Part shown: positions 6,551-14,618 of the stretch, in pieces
Layout of the letters: the number at the start of each line of letters is the position of its first letter
Numbering within the stretch: the stretch's first letter is position 1
DNA from: Cymbomonas tetramitiformis
Lineage: Eukaryota; Chlorophyta; Pyramimonadophyceae; Pyramimonadales; Pyramimonadaceae
Direction: 5' to 3'
NCBI GenBank assembly: GCA_001247695.2
Contig: LGRX02015477.1
Location: 1 to 15,231 of the forward strand
DNA length: 15,231 bases
Made by a program: the position numbers and the translations under genes
The notes under the pieces: generated by a model
Databases searched by the model: none
Seen by the model: only the letters and a program-made list of their open reading frames with translations
Told to the model about the DNA's origin: nothing

Positions 6551-7160
6551 TCTATCGCGTCGCGACCGCAAATTCTTTTCAGCAAATCTCCCATTTAATT
6601 ACTAGTGATGACTGTATCAAAACCCGCTCTACGACGCTTCATATGTGTGTGTCAACGTTGAAGTATTGGAATTGGTAAAATTCAAGTTGTATCGAAAATA
6701 CCTAGATGACGATGCATTGCATATTGGGGAAAAATCTTTAGATTGTCCCCCTCTTTGAAAAATCCAGTTTTTTATGTCACGCTTTTGTGTATAAAATTTT
6801 AAAGGTTCATTTCGCCGAAAAGCGAAAACCAGCTATTCCAAAACGAACACTGCTTTGTGTCACGCTTTTCGAACGATACGCTTTTCAGCGATACGCGTTA
6901 CGCCCACTCAATTTAACCCCTGTTACGCACTTTAGCGTCGTAGATGAAAACTGCGAAACGATTCGTGTGTCGTGGATAACATAAGTATGTGTCGCACGCG
7001 GCAGTATATAATTTCAAATTTGATATTTAGAATATTCAATACAAAGCCTCTTTATATTTAATTGGTCAATATATATATATATATATATAATTTTATTGGA
7101 ATTGCACAGTGTCACGACTGTTGGTTATAAATATATCTTAGCACTGTAGTATTATTTTAA
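6551..7160. other. AT-rich non-coding spacer
   Basis: No supported gene. The 65-codon frame at 6787-6984 has no recognisable motif. There are local CACGCTTTT and ATACGC[GT]TT iterations (about 6778-6905), which may be a decayed repeat. An (AT)10 microsatellite lies at 7069-7088. The rest looks like ordinary intergenic DNA. Confidence 0.5.
7069..7088. repeat. (AT)10 microsatellite
   Basis: Ten uninterrupted AT dinucleotides. Confidence 0.95.
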
Positions 7161-7846
7161 AGGGAAGGGTTATACGCGCTGGAATTCACACGTCGTTTCC
7201 GTCTCCATCCCGAAAAAATTCTGAACCAGCGTGACGGTCATATCGTCTCGCATCGTCTCGCGTGTCATCGTGAATTTAATTTCCAGGATTATTAAAACAG
7301 ATCATCAATTTATCTTCCATCGATATCGCGGATACGATTACCGTTGGCGCTGGCGTTGACTAGCTCAACCATAAAGCCCTCGCTGCGACATTTACTGCTC
7401 ATAATTTTCTCAACGTTCCTTCGCCTCATGGCCGGAACGGTGTTCACTGTGACTGCTGTGTTATGTGCAGGGATTGCGGAAGTGTTTGGCTGTTTTTATT
7501 TTTCAATTCGTTTATTGCATATATGCGAACTCACGGTATTCGGTGTGTGCAGCTTGTGTCGCAGGTTTTCCGATCGCGAGGAGGGACGCACCTTTTTGAG
7601 ATGTGGAAGTCTAGGGCAACCTAGCTTGGGATGATACCCAACCACATCGGACTTACGTTGTTTTCATATTTTAATCTACGCACCTTGCATATGCATACAA
7701 CAAACTTTGAGGAGCATCGAGGTGTGATAAGTTTTAGACTGATTTATCTTTTTGGGTTTGTGGCGCCATCGCGACCTCTTGGGATGTGGAAGTCAAGGTT
7801 GAGCATGCCAACCTTGCTTGGGTTCGAACCCAACCACATCGAAGTC
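7161..7846 (+). repeat. Left inverted repeat of foldback copy 2
   Basis: 686 bp and nearly identical to 535-1223. It contains junction structures at 7600-7648 and 7783-7840. It differs by one fewer CATCG-type iteration near 7250-7260 and by scattered substitutions. Confidence 0.87.
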
Positions 7847-7848
7847 TG

Positions 7849-8570
7849 AGTCCTTGTGCTTCAGGGAACTAAAATATGTATATCTTAGCAATATTTGTGG
7901 AAAGTCTCGTGCGCTAGAACGCACGGGAAGCCCTTGGCTGTTTGGCATGTATTGGGTTTGGGTCCATTCGAGCCCAAACCCAATAAATCTGCCAAAGAAA
8001 TAAACTGATCATTTCGCGAACAATGTATCTCAGTCCTTGAGCTTCAGGAAACTTAAAGAGATATATCTCGAGAATATTTGTGGAAAGTCTCGTGCGCTAG
8101 AACGCACGGGAAGCCCTTGGCTGTTTGGCATGTATTGGGTTTGGGTACATTCGAGCCCAAACCCAATAAATCTGCCAAAGAAATAAACTGTTCGTTTCGG
8201 GCACAGTGTATGCCAGTCCTTGAGCTTCAGGGAACTTAAATGTATATATCTCGACAATATTTGTGGAAAGTCTCGTGCGCTAGAACGCACGGGAAGCCCT
8301 TGGCTGTTTGGAATATATTGGGTTTGGGTACATTCGAGCCCAAACCCAATAAATCTGCCAAGGAAATAAACTGTTTGTTTCGCAAACAATGTATCTCAGT
8401 CCTTGTGCTTTAGGGAACTTGAAGATATATATCTTGGCAAAATATCAGCGTAGTTTCGTTTGTTAGGAAGCACGGGAAGACCTTGACTGTTTGGCATTTG
8501 TTGGTTTGGGTACATGAAAACCCAAACCCAAAAAGCTCTTTGTCATGAAGTGACCTTCTCGTGCATACTT
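7849..8570 (+). repeat. 183-bp tandem array, four units, copy 2
   Basis: The unit starts are again spaced exactly 183 bp. The unit-by-unit order and the diverged fourth unit match copy 1, so the array was inherited whole and has not expanded or contracted since the copies separated. Confidence 0.9.
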
Positions 8571-8652
8571 GACGACAATCCTTGCGCGCAAGATGGTGAA
8601 CTAATATTACTCTCAGCAAATTTAGTGCAAAGTTTCGTGCGCTAACACAGAG

Positions 8653-9338
8653 GACTTCGATGTGGTTGGGTTCGAACCCAAGCAAGGTTGGCATGCTCAA
8701 CCTTGACTTCCACACCCCAAGAGGTCGCGATGACGCCATAAACCCAAAAAGATAAATCAGTCTCTAACTTATCACACCTCGATGCTCCTCAAACTTTGTA
8801 TGCATATTCAAAGTGAGTTGAATAAAACGTGAGAACAAGGTGGGTCCGATGTGGTTGGGTGTGATCCCAAGCTAGGTTGCCCTAGACTTCCACACCACAA
8901 GAAAGCGCGCCCCTCCTCGCCATCGGAAAACCTGCGACACAAGCTGCACAAAATGAGTATCGTGAGTTGGCACATATGCATAAGTAAACTGAAAAATAGA
9001 AGCAGCCAAACACTTCCGAAATCCCTGCGCATAACACAGCAGCCACGACATCGTTCCGCCCATGAGGCGAAGCGAAGGACCGTTGAGAAAATTATGAGCA
9101 GTAAATGTTGGTGCGCAGCTCTTTATCCTTGAGCTAGTCAACGCCAACGGCAATCGTATCCGCGATATCGATGGAAGATAAATTGATGATGATTTAATAA
9201 TCCTGGAAATTAAATTCACGATGACACGCGAGACGATGCGAGACGATGCGAGACGATATGACCGTCACGCTGGTTCAGAATTTTTCCGGGATTGAGACGG
9301 AAACGACGTGTGAATTCCAGCGCGTATAACCCTTCCCT
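8653..9338 (-). repeat. Right inverted repeat of foldback copy 2
   Basis: The inverted counterpart of 7161-7846. Junction structures lie at 8659-8716 (middle stem fully paired) and 8848-8896. It has one additional GCGAGACGAT iteration near 9232-9256 relative to copy 1. Confidence 0.87.
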
Positions 9339-9485
9339 TATGAAAAACGATTTTCCTCTTCAAGATATTCATTCTAATGTGACATAGGGTATTTTAGGCG
9401 ATGTCCATGAATCGGAACCACCACTGTTAAGGCCTGTGCTACACCGGATTTTGGTACACTGTCGAGAAGCAAATAAGATTCGTTT

Positions 9486-9518
9486 CGCCGGGTCATACAG
9501 TCTCCATATGACCCGGCG
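9486..9518. other. Perfect 11-bp stem-loop in the Harbinger-like element
   Basis: CGCCGGGTCAT (9486-9496) pairs with ATGACCCGGCG (9508-9518) across an 11-nt loop. Subterminal hairpins are common in MITEs. Confidence 0.7.
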
Positions 9519-9541
9519 ATCATTTTCAGACGAGTTATTAA

Positions 9542-9716
9542 TGCTGAATATATCAGCTTGACTGTATATTCATACGAGTGTGGTAATCAGAATAGATAAG
9601 ATCAACGGAATACCGAGTCTTCCCGTTATATGTTCGGGGTCTATCTAGGGTTCCGGGACCGGTGACAGTCATACACCCTAACTATAGGAATGACAGTCGA
9701 GGCGTCACTTCCAGCA
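9542..9716 (-). repeat. E2 3' LTR
   Basis: 175 bp. Read on the minus strand it starts TGCTGGAAGTG and ends ATATTCAGCA, a canonical TG...CA pair. It has four extra bases (ATCT) compared with the other LTR. The end forms a small inverted repeat GCTGA/TCAGC. Confidence 0.92.
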
Positions 9717-9733
9717 CACCACCTAGGGTGGTG
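9717..9733 (-). promoter_or_regulatory. Hairpin abutting the E2 3' LTR
   Basis: On the minus strand, CACCACC-CTA-GGTGGTG runs directly into the LTR start, as in E1. The preceding CAGTCACCACCC is also shared with E1. It stands where a polypurine tract would be expected. Confidence 0.65.
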
Positions 9734-9964
9734 ACTGGCAAACTAGGCGGTCACGGAACCGAAACAAACACCTACTCAGCTTCGGTGGAAATAAGCATCC
9801 TACAGGGGAACCTGTCCTTTCTGGCAGGGTAACCCCCGAAACTAGCAGTTAGTGAGGCATAGTGCAGAATACGGATACAGTTAAAACCCTAAACTAAGCC
9901 CATCTTGGGGCAACCCGAACCAACAGCACAACAGTCTGAAGGCAGGCTAATCTCAATTGCAACC
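9734..9964 (-). other. E2 3' untranslated interior
   Basis: 231 bp between the gag stop and the 3' hairpin. No second CACCACC hairpin is found here, unlike E1. No gene. Confidence 0.6.
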
Positions 9965-11278
9965 CTAGCCACTTTGAAAGCGCCCGGGAGAGCCGGTGCC
10001 ACTGTCACAGCGCCCAGGAGAGCTGGTACCACTGCCTGTGAAATCATTCGTAGAGCAAATTGAGATGATTGGAGACGTGTCGATGCCGCCGCAGGCAGTG
10101 GCACCGGGTGCAATCGGCCCGTCCCGGTGTTGAATTGAAGAAGAAAGTCCATCCCCGGTCTCACCGCCCCATGCGGGTGGTTCGTAGTCTGGCGATGGCG
10201 GAGCACCACCCGGTGAGGGCGGCGCAGCAATAATTGGGGCTGCCTCAGGTGGTTGCGGGGGGCCCGGGAGCCATGCCCACCCGTACCCGTACGTAGTACG
10301 GTACCAGCTGCCGTACCAGCCTGCCGGCTGGTAGTAGAGATCCGGCGGAACGGCTGTGGGCGTCAGCACACCAGCACCACCGACCTCGTCGCCGTTGCTC
10401 CCTGTTGCTGAAGATGCTGGCGCGGAGCAATCACGCATAGGCGCGGCAGTTGCACAAACAACAAACAACAGGCAGACTGCGAGGGACGTGAGGGCAGAGA
10501 ACCCGAAACCCATCGGCGGTCTGCCGCATCCCAAGGGCTGTCTCGGTGGTGGAATACACTCGTCCCCATCCTCGGAGTCGTCTGTCGCTACGGAGACGGA
10601 GTCCACGGGCGCGACGGGGCCCATGTGGTGCATTGCAAGTGTCGGCTCCGTTCCCGCTACGTCCAAGTTGAATGCGAACTTGTCCATGAAGGTCGCGTGT
10701 GGTTCGTGCGCGTGCAGCGCGCTGATGGGGTACATCCCCTCGTCGGACACCACCGACTGCGGAGCGGGGGGCGGTGCCGGCGGCGGTGGCGCGTCCAGAG
10801 CGTCGTCGCGGACCTCGTCGTGAATCTTGAAGCTGTGGATGTTCGTAGCACCACCAACCGCGCAAACCCCGAGGTGGGTGTCAGCGGGCTGGCGGTACCC
10901 CAGGTACTCGTCGATGGTGTCGGGCACTCGCTCCTCGGCGACAGCGAAGGAGAACGCGGAGGCGGTGTCGTAGAGATCAGGTTTGCCGTCTGCAATGCAG
11001 CAGACGGCGTCGAAACGGACGGCGTCGTCTTCGTCCACGGCGTTTTGGAACATCACGGCGAGCATGTCGTTCTCGCTGTCCGCAATGCTGAAACCGCGTG
11101 CCCCAACACGTCCGCGTGGCCCGCCGTGCGGGCAGTCACGATGCCAATGCTTCTCCGCCGTAGCGGAGCATGTCGGGTGCCGGCACAACGGGACGAACGT
11201 ACCGGTGGGCTTGTGGAAAGCCACCTTACCCGAAGACTTCCCACGGAAGCTCTGCGGGAAGTTGCCGTGCTCAGGGAG
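9965..11278 (-). pseudogene. gag: E2 gag, 3' part (zinc knuckle and membrane segment)
   Basis: 437 codons downstream of the inserted element. An open frame extends up to 11464, but the first 62 codons are inserted-element sequence. A zinc knuckle C-x4-C-x6-H-x4-C lies at 11185-11132. It is followed by an acidic/Ala region with E1-like patches (L-A-V-M-F-Q; F-[AS]-[FV]-A-V), a Pro-rich stretch, then G-C-G-R-P-P-M-G-F and about 20 hydrophobic residues (roughly 10531-10442). The tail is Tyr/Trp/Pro-rich, then Gly/Ser-rich, unlike the Cys-pair tail of E1. Apart from the insertion the frame is undamaged. An inserted-element ATG (11464) could start a truncated product; this is untested. Confidence 0.8.
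9979..10038 (-). repeat. 30-bp tandem duplication in the E2 gag tail
   Basis: 9979-10008 and 10009-10038 are similar 30-mers (AGCGCCC[GA]GGAGAGC...). They encode two ten-residue Gly/Ser-rich repeats at the Gag C-terminus and keep the frame. Confidence 0.75.
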
Positions 11279-11292
11279 TATATATGCGGTCT

Positions 11293-11346
11293 TACCGGGT
11301 AAAACTTTATGGGGGGTGGTAATACCGGTAAAAATACCGGTAATAC
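11293..11346 (+). repeat. 54-bp subterminal direct repeat, left copy
   Basis: Matches 12332-12385 in direct orientation with only a few differences in the G-run. It contains two TACCGGTA palindromes. A direct repeat near both ends, together with inverted termini, is unusual and may be transposase binding sites. Confidence 0.75.
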
Positions 11347-11700
11347 CAGGGGGTGGTAATACCGCGGAATTACCATTTGAAATAGAATTATAAACCTTTC
11401 TAGCAGAGCCTTCATGGACGGACATGCCTCCACAATTGTATGTGATCAACCTCAAACTGAACACAACACATTTACAATGTTATTTGCTATGTTTTCGATA
11501 TGTCTAAGTTGCCTATTCGTGGGTCGGCAAAGTGCAGTGAAACCTAATTACACATATTAAGCGAGACCCTCGATATATATTTACGTAAGTAGAGTGCTAT
11601 CAATTCAGTTTACGACCAATTGCACAATAGTAAGGCCCTCGACATATTTTCGCACAACGAAGCAGAGTGGTGTTTAACAAAATTTTAAATAGATACGTAG

Positions 11701-12094
11701 TCAGTCATTCTTTCGCAAGTAAACCCAGTCGCCCAGTTCATGCTGTTCATCATCTACATTGACATACTTATCCAGCGCAAGGTGTGAGCCACGCAGACCC
11801 TCACTCCACAAAATGTCATAGTTGTGGCGCCTACGGCGTCCTGCAAACTTTTGAACTTTCCCTACTTCCCTACACACATGCGACTGTCGGAGTGTCCAAG
11901 GTATTGAGAAGTTGGGGGGTTTCATCAAAACAGTCCAGTGTTTTCTGGAGTTCACTTCCAAACTGCTGGCCACGGAAAGGGGCCTTGAGCGCTTTGTAGA
12001 CATTTTTAGGAACGTTTCGGCCGTTCCAGTCATATGTTTTCTGTGAGTTCCCATCACCGGCGTCGCCGTCGGACATAACTGTATCTTCACGCAT
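11701..12094 (-). pseudogene. Possible degraded coding fragment carried by the 1.15-kb element
   Basis: On the minus strand a 74-codon frame (12094-11870) has protein-like composition: an acidic start, Y-D-W-N-G-R-N-V-P, then K-A-L-K-A-P-F-R-G-Q-Q-F-G and a Phe/Leu-containing end. It stops, and a plausible continuation is in a different frame (about 11870 to 11701: basic R-R-R-R, then acidic, ending L-R-K-N-D). One frameshift or a short intron could connect them. It may be a decayed transposase end or a captured gene piece. I do not recognise the family, and chance remains possible. Confidence 0.3.
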
Positions 12095-12331
12095 GGTTCA
12101 AGTCCGAAACTGGAAATAATATGAAGGAATACTATCATTTTCAAACGTTTTATGATGGGCACTAGAGTATGCATGATGGAAGGTCTGCGGTCGCACGGCA
12201 AAATCCGCGAACTTTCGCTTGGAATGGGCGGTAAACGTTTCACACTGCCCTGTTCCAGTCCAGATCGGCACATGACTCGTGACCGTGTGTGCAACGTCCA
12301 AATCCGCGATGTCCGGGTCCGAAAACGGTTG

Positions 12332-12385
12332 TACCGGGTAAAACTTTAGGAGGGGTGGTAATACCGGTAAAAATACCGGTAATAC
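12332..12385 (+). repeat. 54-bp subterminal direct repeat, right copy
   Basis: Counterpart of 11293-11346. Confidence 0.75.
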
Positions 12386-12426
12386 TTTCCCGGGTAATTA
12401 CCCCGAGATTTTACCCCGCAGCTATA

Positions 12427-13475
12427 TCAGGGAGGGGCTTCGCTGCGAAGCGGACGCCGTCACCGTGTCCACCGCGTCCAATGGCGTTCTTCTTGTCGTT
12501 GCGGGGCGTGTAGCCCTTCGTGTCGTCGAGACGGTTGTGGAGCGCCTTGATCTCCTTCTTCATGTCGTAGAGCTGGTCGCGGAGCTCGCTGAAGACGGTC
12601 TTGTAGTCCTCGTCGTCGCTCTGCCCAGCCAGGGTGAGGGCGGAGAACGTGCGCGTAGCAGGCGGGACGTGCGAATCCGTCCCGTGTTGTGCGTGGCACT
12701 CACGGGTCCATTGCTGAATGGTGGCAAGGGACTCCGCCGCACGTTGGTCGTGCAGCAACAGACGGTTGACCACCGGGGCGTAGAAGACCGGGTCGAGGGA
12801 CTTGATGAAAAGGGACTTGACCTCCATGTCGTCGAGAGTGCTCTTCCGTCGAGCGGACCGGAGAGCGGCGTTGAAGGCGGCGATTGCCCGCGACGGGTCG
12901 AACTGGTTGATCTTGATGGCCAGAAGGTCCGCGGTGCCCTGGAAGGGCCCGCCGGAATCCAGGAGCATCCTGGCGATCTCCAGCAACACCCGCTTCCCAT
13001 CAAACGGGTGTGCCTCCGCTGAAGATTCCATCCAGTCTGCTGCGGGCGACACCGGAGCGACGATGAATTCCAGTGTCGAAAACAGCAGCTTGTTCGCCTC
13101 GGCGCGAACGGGCAACGTGGCATCCTCCAGGTCGAACAGAGAAGAAAACGCGGACTCCTCAGTGACGAAAATGTCCCGTAATGCCAGCACCAGACGGGCG
13201 AAAACGGAGCTGACGTTCGACTCCGTACCGTCAAAACGGCCATGTTTGTCGTCGTACACCTTCTTGATGACGAGTTTAGCGGCACGCTCGTCGAAGGATT
13301 CTTTTGCTAGACGTTTGACAGCGTCGAGGAACAGTGCCCCTGCTGACTGGGCAGCTGGGGTAGCCGAAACCGTAGGGGTGGCTGGAGTGGTCGCATGTCG
13401 AGCTGCGGCATCGTCGAAAATTGTAACTAGTGAGCGGCGTGCGGCCGCGGTGTGAGATCTCGTAGAAGTACCCAT
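12427..13475 (-). pseudogene. gag: E2 gag, 5' part (capsid-like region and coiled coil)
   Basis: The first 347 residues are native; the frame then runs seven codons into the inserted element and stops (12411-12413). The start M-G-T-S-T-R-S matches M84 of the E1 Gag. A helical capsid-like region (about 45-260) shares F-x-G-T (81-84), F-D-L-E-D (114-118) and S-L-D-P-V-F-Y-A-x-V (226-235) with E1. A coiled coil (about 288-320) precedes the break. The zinc knuckle is on the far side of the insertion. Intact length would be about 784 residues. The truncated product might still assemble but would lack RNA-binding and membrane parts. Confidence 0.82.
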
Positions 13476-13808
13476 AGTGAAATGACTGCAGAGATAGGGT
13501 GAGGTGGAAAATGCGAGGCGAGACCAACGGCGTGGGCGACGGCTAGCGAGTTGCGGCGGGTCGTCGAGGATAATCAGGGAAACAGCAAATTGTGCGCGGT
13601 CGTGTGGGACGAAAGGACGCGATCAATGTCGTACGGTGTTCCGGAGACCAGAAACAACAAAATCCAGCCCAACGATACTTCACGGAAAATAAACTGCCGT
13701 CAGCGCTACCCAATCATGTCCAATCAACCGCGTGTCCGTAACTGAGCCATACCGCCCGTACCGAAAGTCTCTCTAACGCGGGTCCCTCACCCCATCTCAA
13801 GCGCCGGT

Positions 13809-13829
13809 GTTTAGCCAATCATGGCCAAA
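13809..13829 (-). promoter_or_regulatory. Conserved E2 leader motif with a minimal upstream ORF
   Basis: The same 21 bp as 2240-2260 in E1, starting 37 bases after the LTR on the minus strand, with ATG-ATT-GGC-TAA at 13822-13811. Confidence 0.6.
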
Positions 13830-13847
13830 GTCGCAGTGTAAAATTAA

Positions 13848-13862
13848 GCGTGCGTGGTACCA
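13848..13862 (-). promoter_or_regulatory. Candidate E2 primer-binding site
   Basis: TGGTACCACGCACGC on the minus strand, four bases after the LTR, aligned with the E1 candidate (TGGCCCCATCCACGC). The tRNA is not identified. Confidence 0.45.
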
Positions 13863-13866
13863 AACC

Positions 13867-14037
13867 TGCTGAATATATCAGCTTGACTGTATATTCATAC
13901 GAGTGTGGTAATCAGAATAGATAAGATCAACGGAATACCGAGTCTTCCCGTTATATGTTCGGGGTCTAGGGTTCCGGGACCGGTGACAGTCATACACCCT
14001 AACTATAGGAATGACAGTCGAGGCGTCACCTCCAGCA
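13867..14037 (-). repeat. E2 5' LTR
   Basis: 171 bp, otherwise matching 9542-9716. The target duplication ATTAA follows at 14038-14042. Confidence 0.92.
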
Positions 14038-14042
14038 ATTAA

Positions 14043-14602
14043 ATCTATAAATCACAGTCCGCGCGATAAGATTAAAATCGGCATTCGCCAGATCGAACGT
14101 GCGAAACAACTTAAAAAGGAATATTTCGGGCAAACGCGCGTCGGTCCGACGTGGAGAACATCATAAAAACGTGCTCGTGTGTACAGATCGCGTCCGCGTC
14201 GTTTGAAAAATATAAATGCAGATTTTCCACGTCGAAAACTAGACGACCCGATCTTGAACAGTTTCTGTGATTGGAAAATGCAGCATATTCTAGTCCAGCG
14301 ATACACGATCTTCGCACCCCAGCTAGCCGGTGGTCTCTCTGAACCGTTCCCGTTTTTTTATATGATGATCCAGGATTTGTCGCAGGCGACATTTGGGTGA
14401 CATTTGGTGCAAATGTTGTCCAACATTTGGGACCTCGATTTCGAGGTCCCAAATGTCGGACGATTATTTGCTTTTTGGCATTTCACAAATAATGACTTCG
14501 CATGACCTCGCATGACATCGCCGGATGACAGTCGCGACAGGAGCCAATGAAATCGCTGCGATCAACACATTTGCTTTCCCAAGTTTCGGTGTAGCACAGG
14601 CC
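14043..14602. other. Right portion of the Harbinger-like element
   Basis: 560 bp, mostly non-coding. Short frames on both strands (for example 14111-14452) show no motif. Near the end are CGCATGACCTCGCATGAC iterations and a hairpin (14418-14461). Confidence 0.5.
14418..14461. other. Long near-perfect palindrome
   Basis: A 16-bp perfect stem (14423-14438 with 14441-14456) has a 2-nt spacer and is extended by GTCC/GGAC (14418-14421 with 14458-14461) after one mismatch. Such a tight hairpin suits a cruciform or MITE subterminal fold better than a microRNA precursor. Confidence 0.75.
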
Positions 14603-14618
14603 TAAGCACCACTGTTAA

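Larger units (their letters stand above)
7161..9338 (+). mobile_element. Foldback-type DNA element, copy 2, uninterrupted
   Basis: 2,178 bp with the same ends and order as copy 1: left inverted repeat 7161-7846, tandem units starting 7849, 8032, 8215 and 8398, partial unit to 8652, right inverted repeat 8653-9338. The flanks (TTTTAA on the left, TATGAA on the right) are unlike those of copy 1, so the two copies arose by movement or insertion and not by one large local duplication. I see no clean target-site duplication and no transposase. It preserves the E1 target site with one TACTT at 8566-8570. Confidence 0.87.
11279..12426. mobile_element. 1.15-kb DNA element inserted in E2 gag
   Basis: Flanked by the 8-bp duplication TCAGGGAG (11271-11278 and 12427-12434). 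The ends are imperfect inverted repeats: TATATATGCGG on the left, TATAGCTGCGG on the reverse of the right, each followed by GGGTAAAA and GGGG blocks. The ends are also subterminally rich in TACCGGTA palindromes. An 8-bp duplication fits hAT or P superfamilies. No transposase is recognised, so it is probably non-autonomous. The E2 gag frame is in register on both sides of the duplicated target. Confidence 0.82.
13476..13866 (-). other. E2 5' leader
   Basis: 391 bp between the 5' LTR and gag. It carries the candidate primer-binding site and the conserved leader motif. The 62- and 64-codon frames on the plus strand (13504-13745) are antisense to this leader and not supported. Confidence 0.7.
9542..14037 (-). 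mobile_element. LTR retrotransposon E2, gag-only, split by a DNA element
   Basis: Transcribed on the minus strand: 5' LTR 13867-14037, 3' LTR 9542-9716. The target duplication ATTAA lies at 9537-9541 and 14038-14042. The LTRs differ by one substitution and a 4-nt indel. The LTR start TGCTGGAA, leader motif, 3' hairpin and Gag architecture match E1, so the two are one family. No pol domains are seen. A 1,148-bp DNA element (11279-12426) plus its 8-bp duplication interrupts gag; without it E2 is about 3.3 kb. Confidence 0.92.
9431..14602. mobile_element. Harbinger-like inverted-repeat element split by E2
   Basis: The left end GGCCTGTGCTACACCG (9431-9446) is exactly inverted at 14587-14602, and TAA flanks both ends (9428-9430, 14603-14605). 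The GGCCTGT-type end and a 3-bp TAA duplication fit the PIF/Harbinger superfamily. Without E2 and one ATTAA it is about 0.67 kb and has no transposase, so it is MITE-sized. A longer direct repeat, CACCACTGTTAA, also flanks it (9419-9430 and 14607-14618), which leaves the true target duplication open. Subterminal hairpins lie at 9486-9518 and 14418-14461. Confidence 0.65.

Noticed and set aside
7153..9348. TTATTTTAAA / TTATGAAAAA as a target duplication of foldback copy 2
   Set aside because: Only 7 of 10 bases match in AT-rich flanks, and copy 1 shows nothing comparable.
10625..11302. 225-codon plus-strand frame, with others at 12465-13022 and 12802-13455
   Set aside because: Antisense shadows of E2 gag. 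No motifs, and no relation to frames in the matching region of E1.
14418..14461. MicroRNA precursor
   Set aside because: The 2-nt loop and near-perfect short stem do not match usual precursor geometry.
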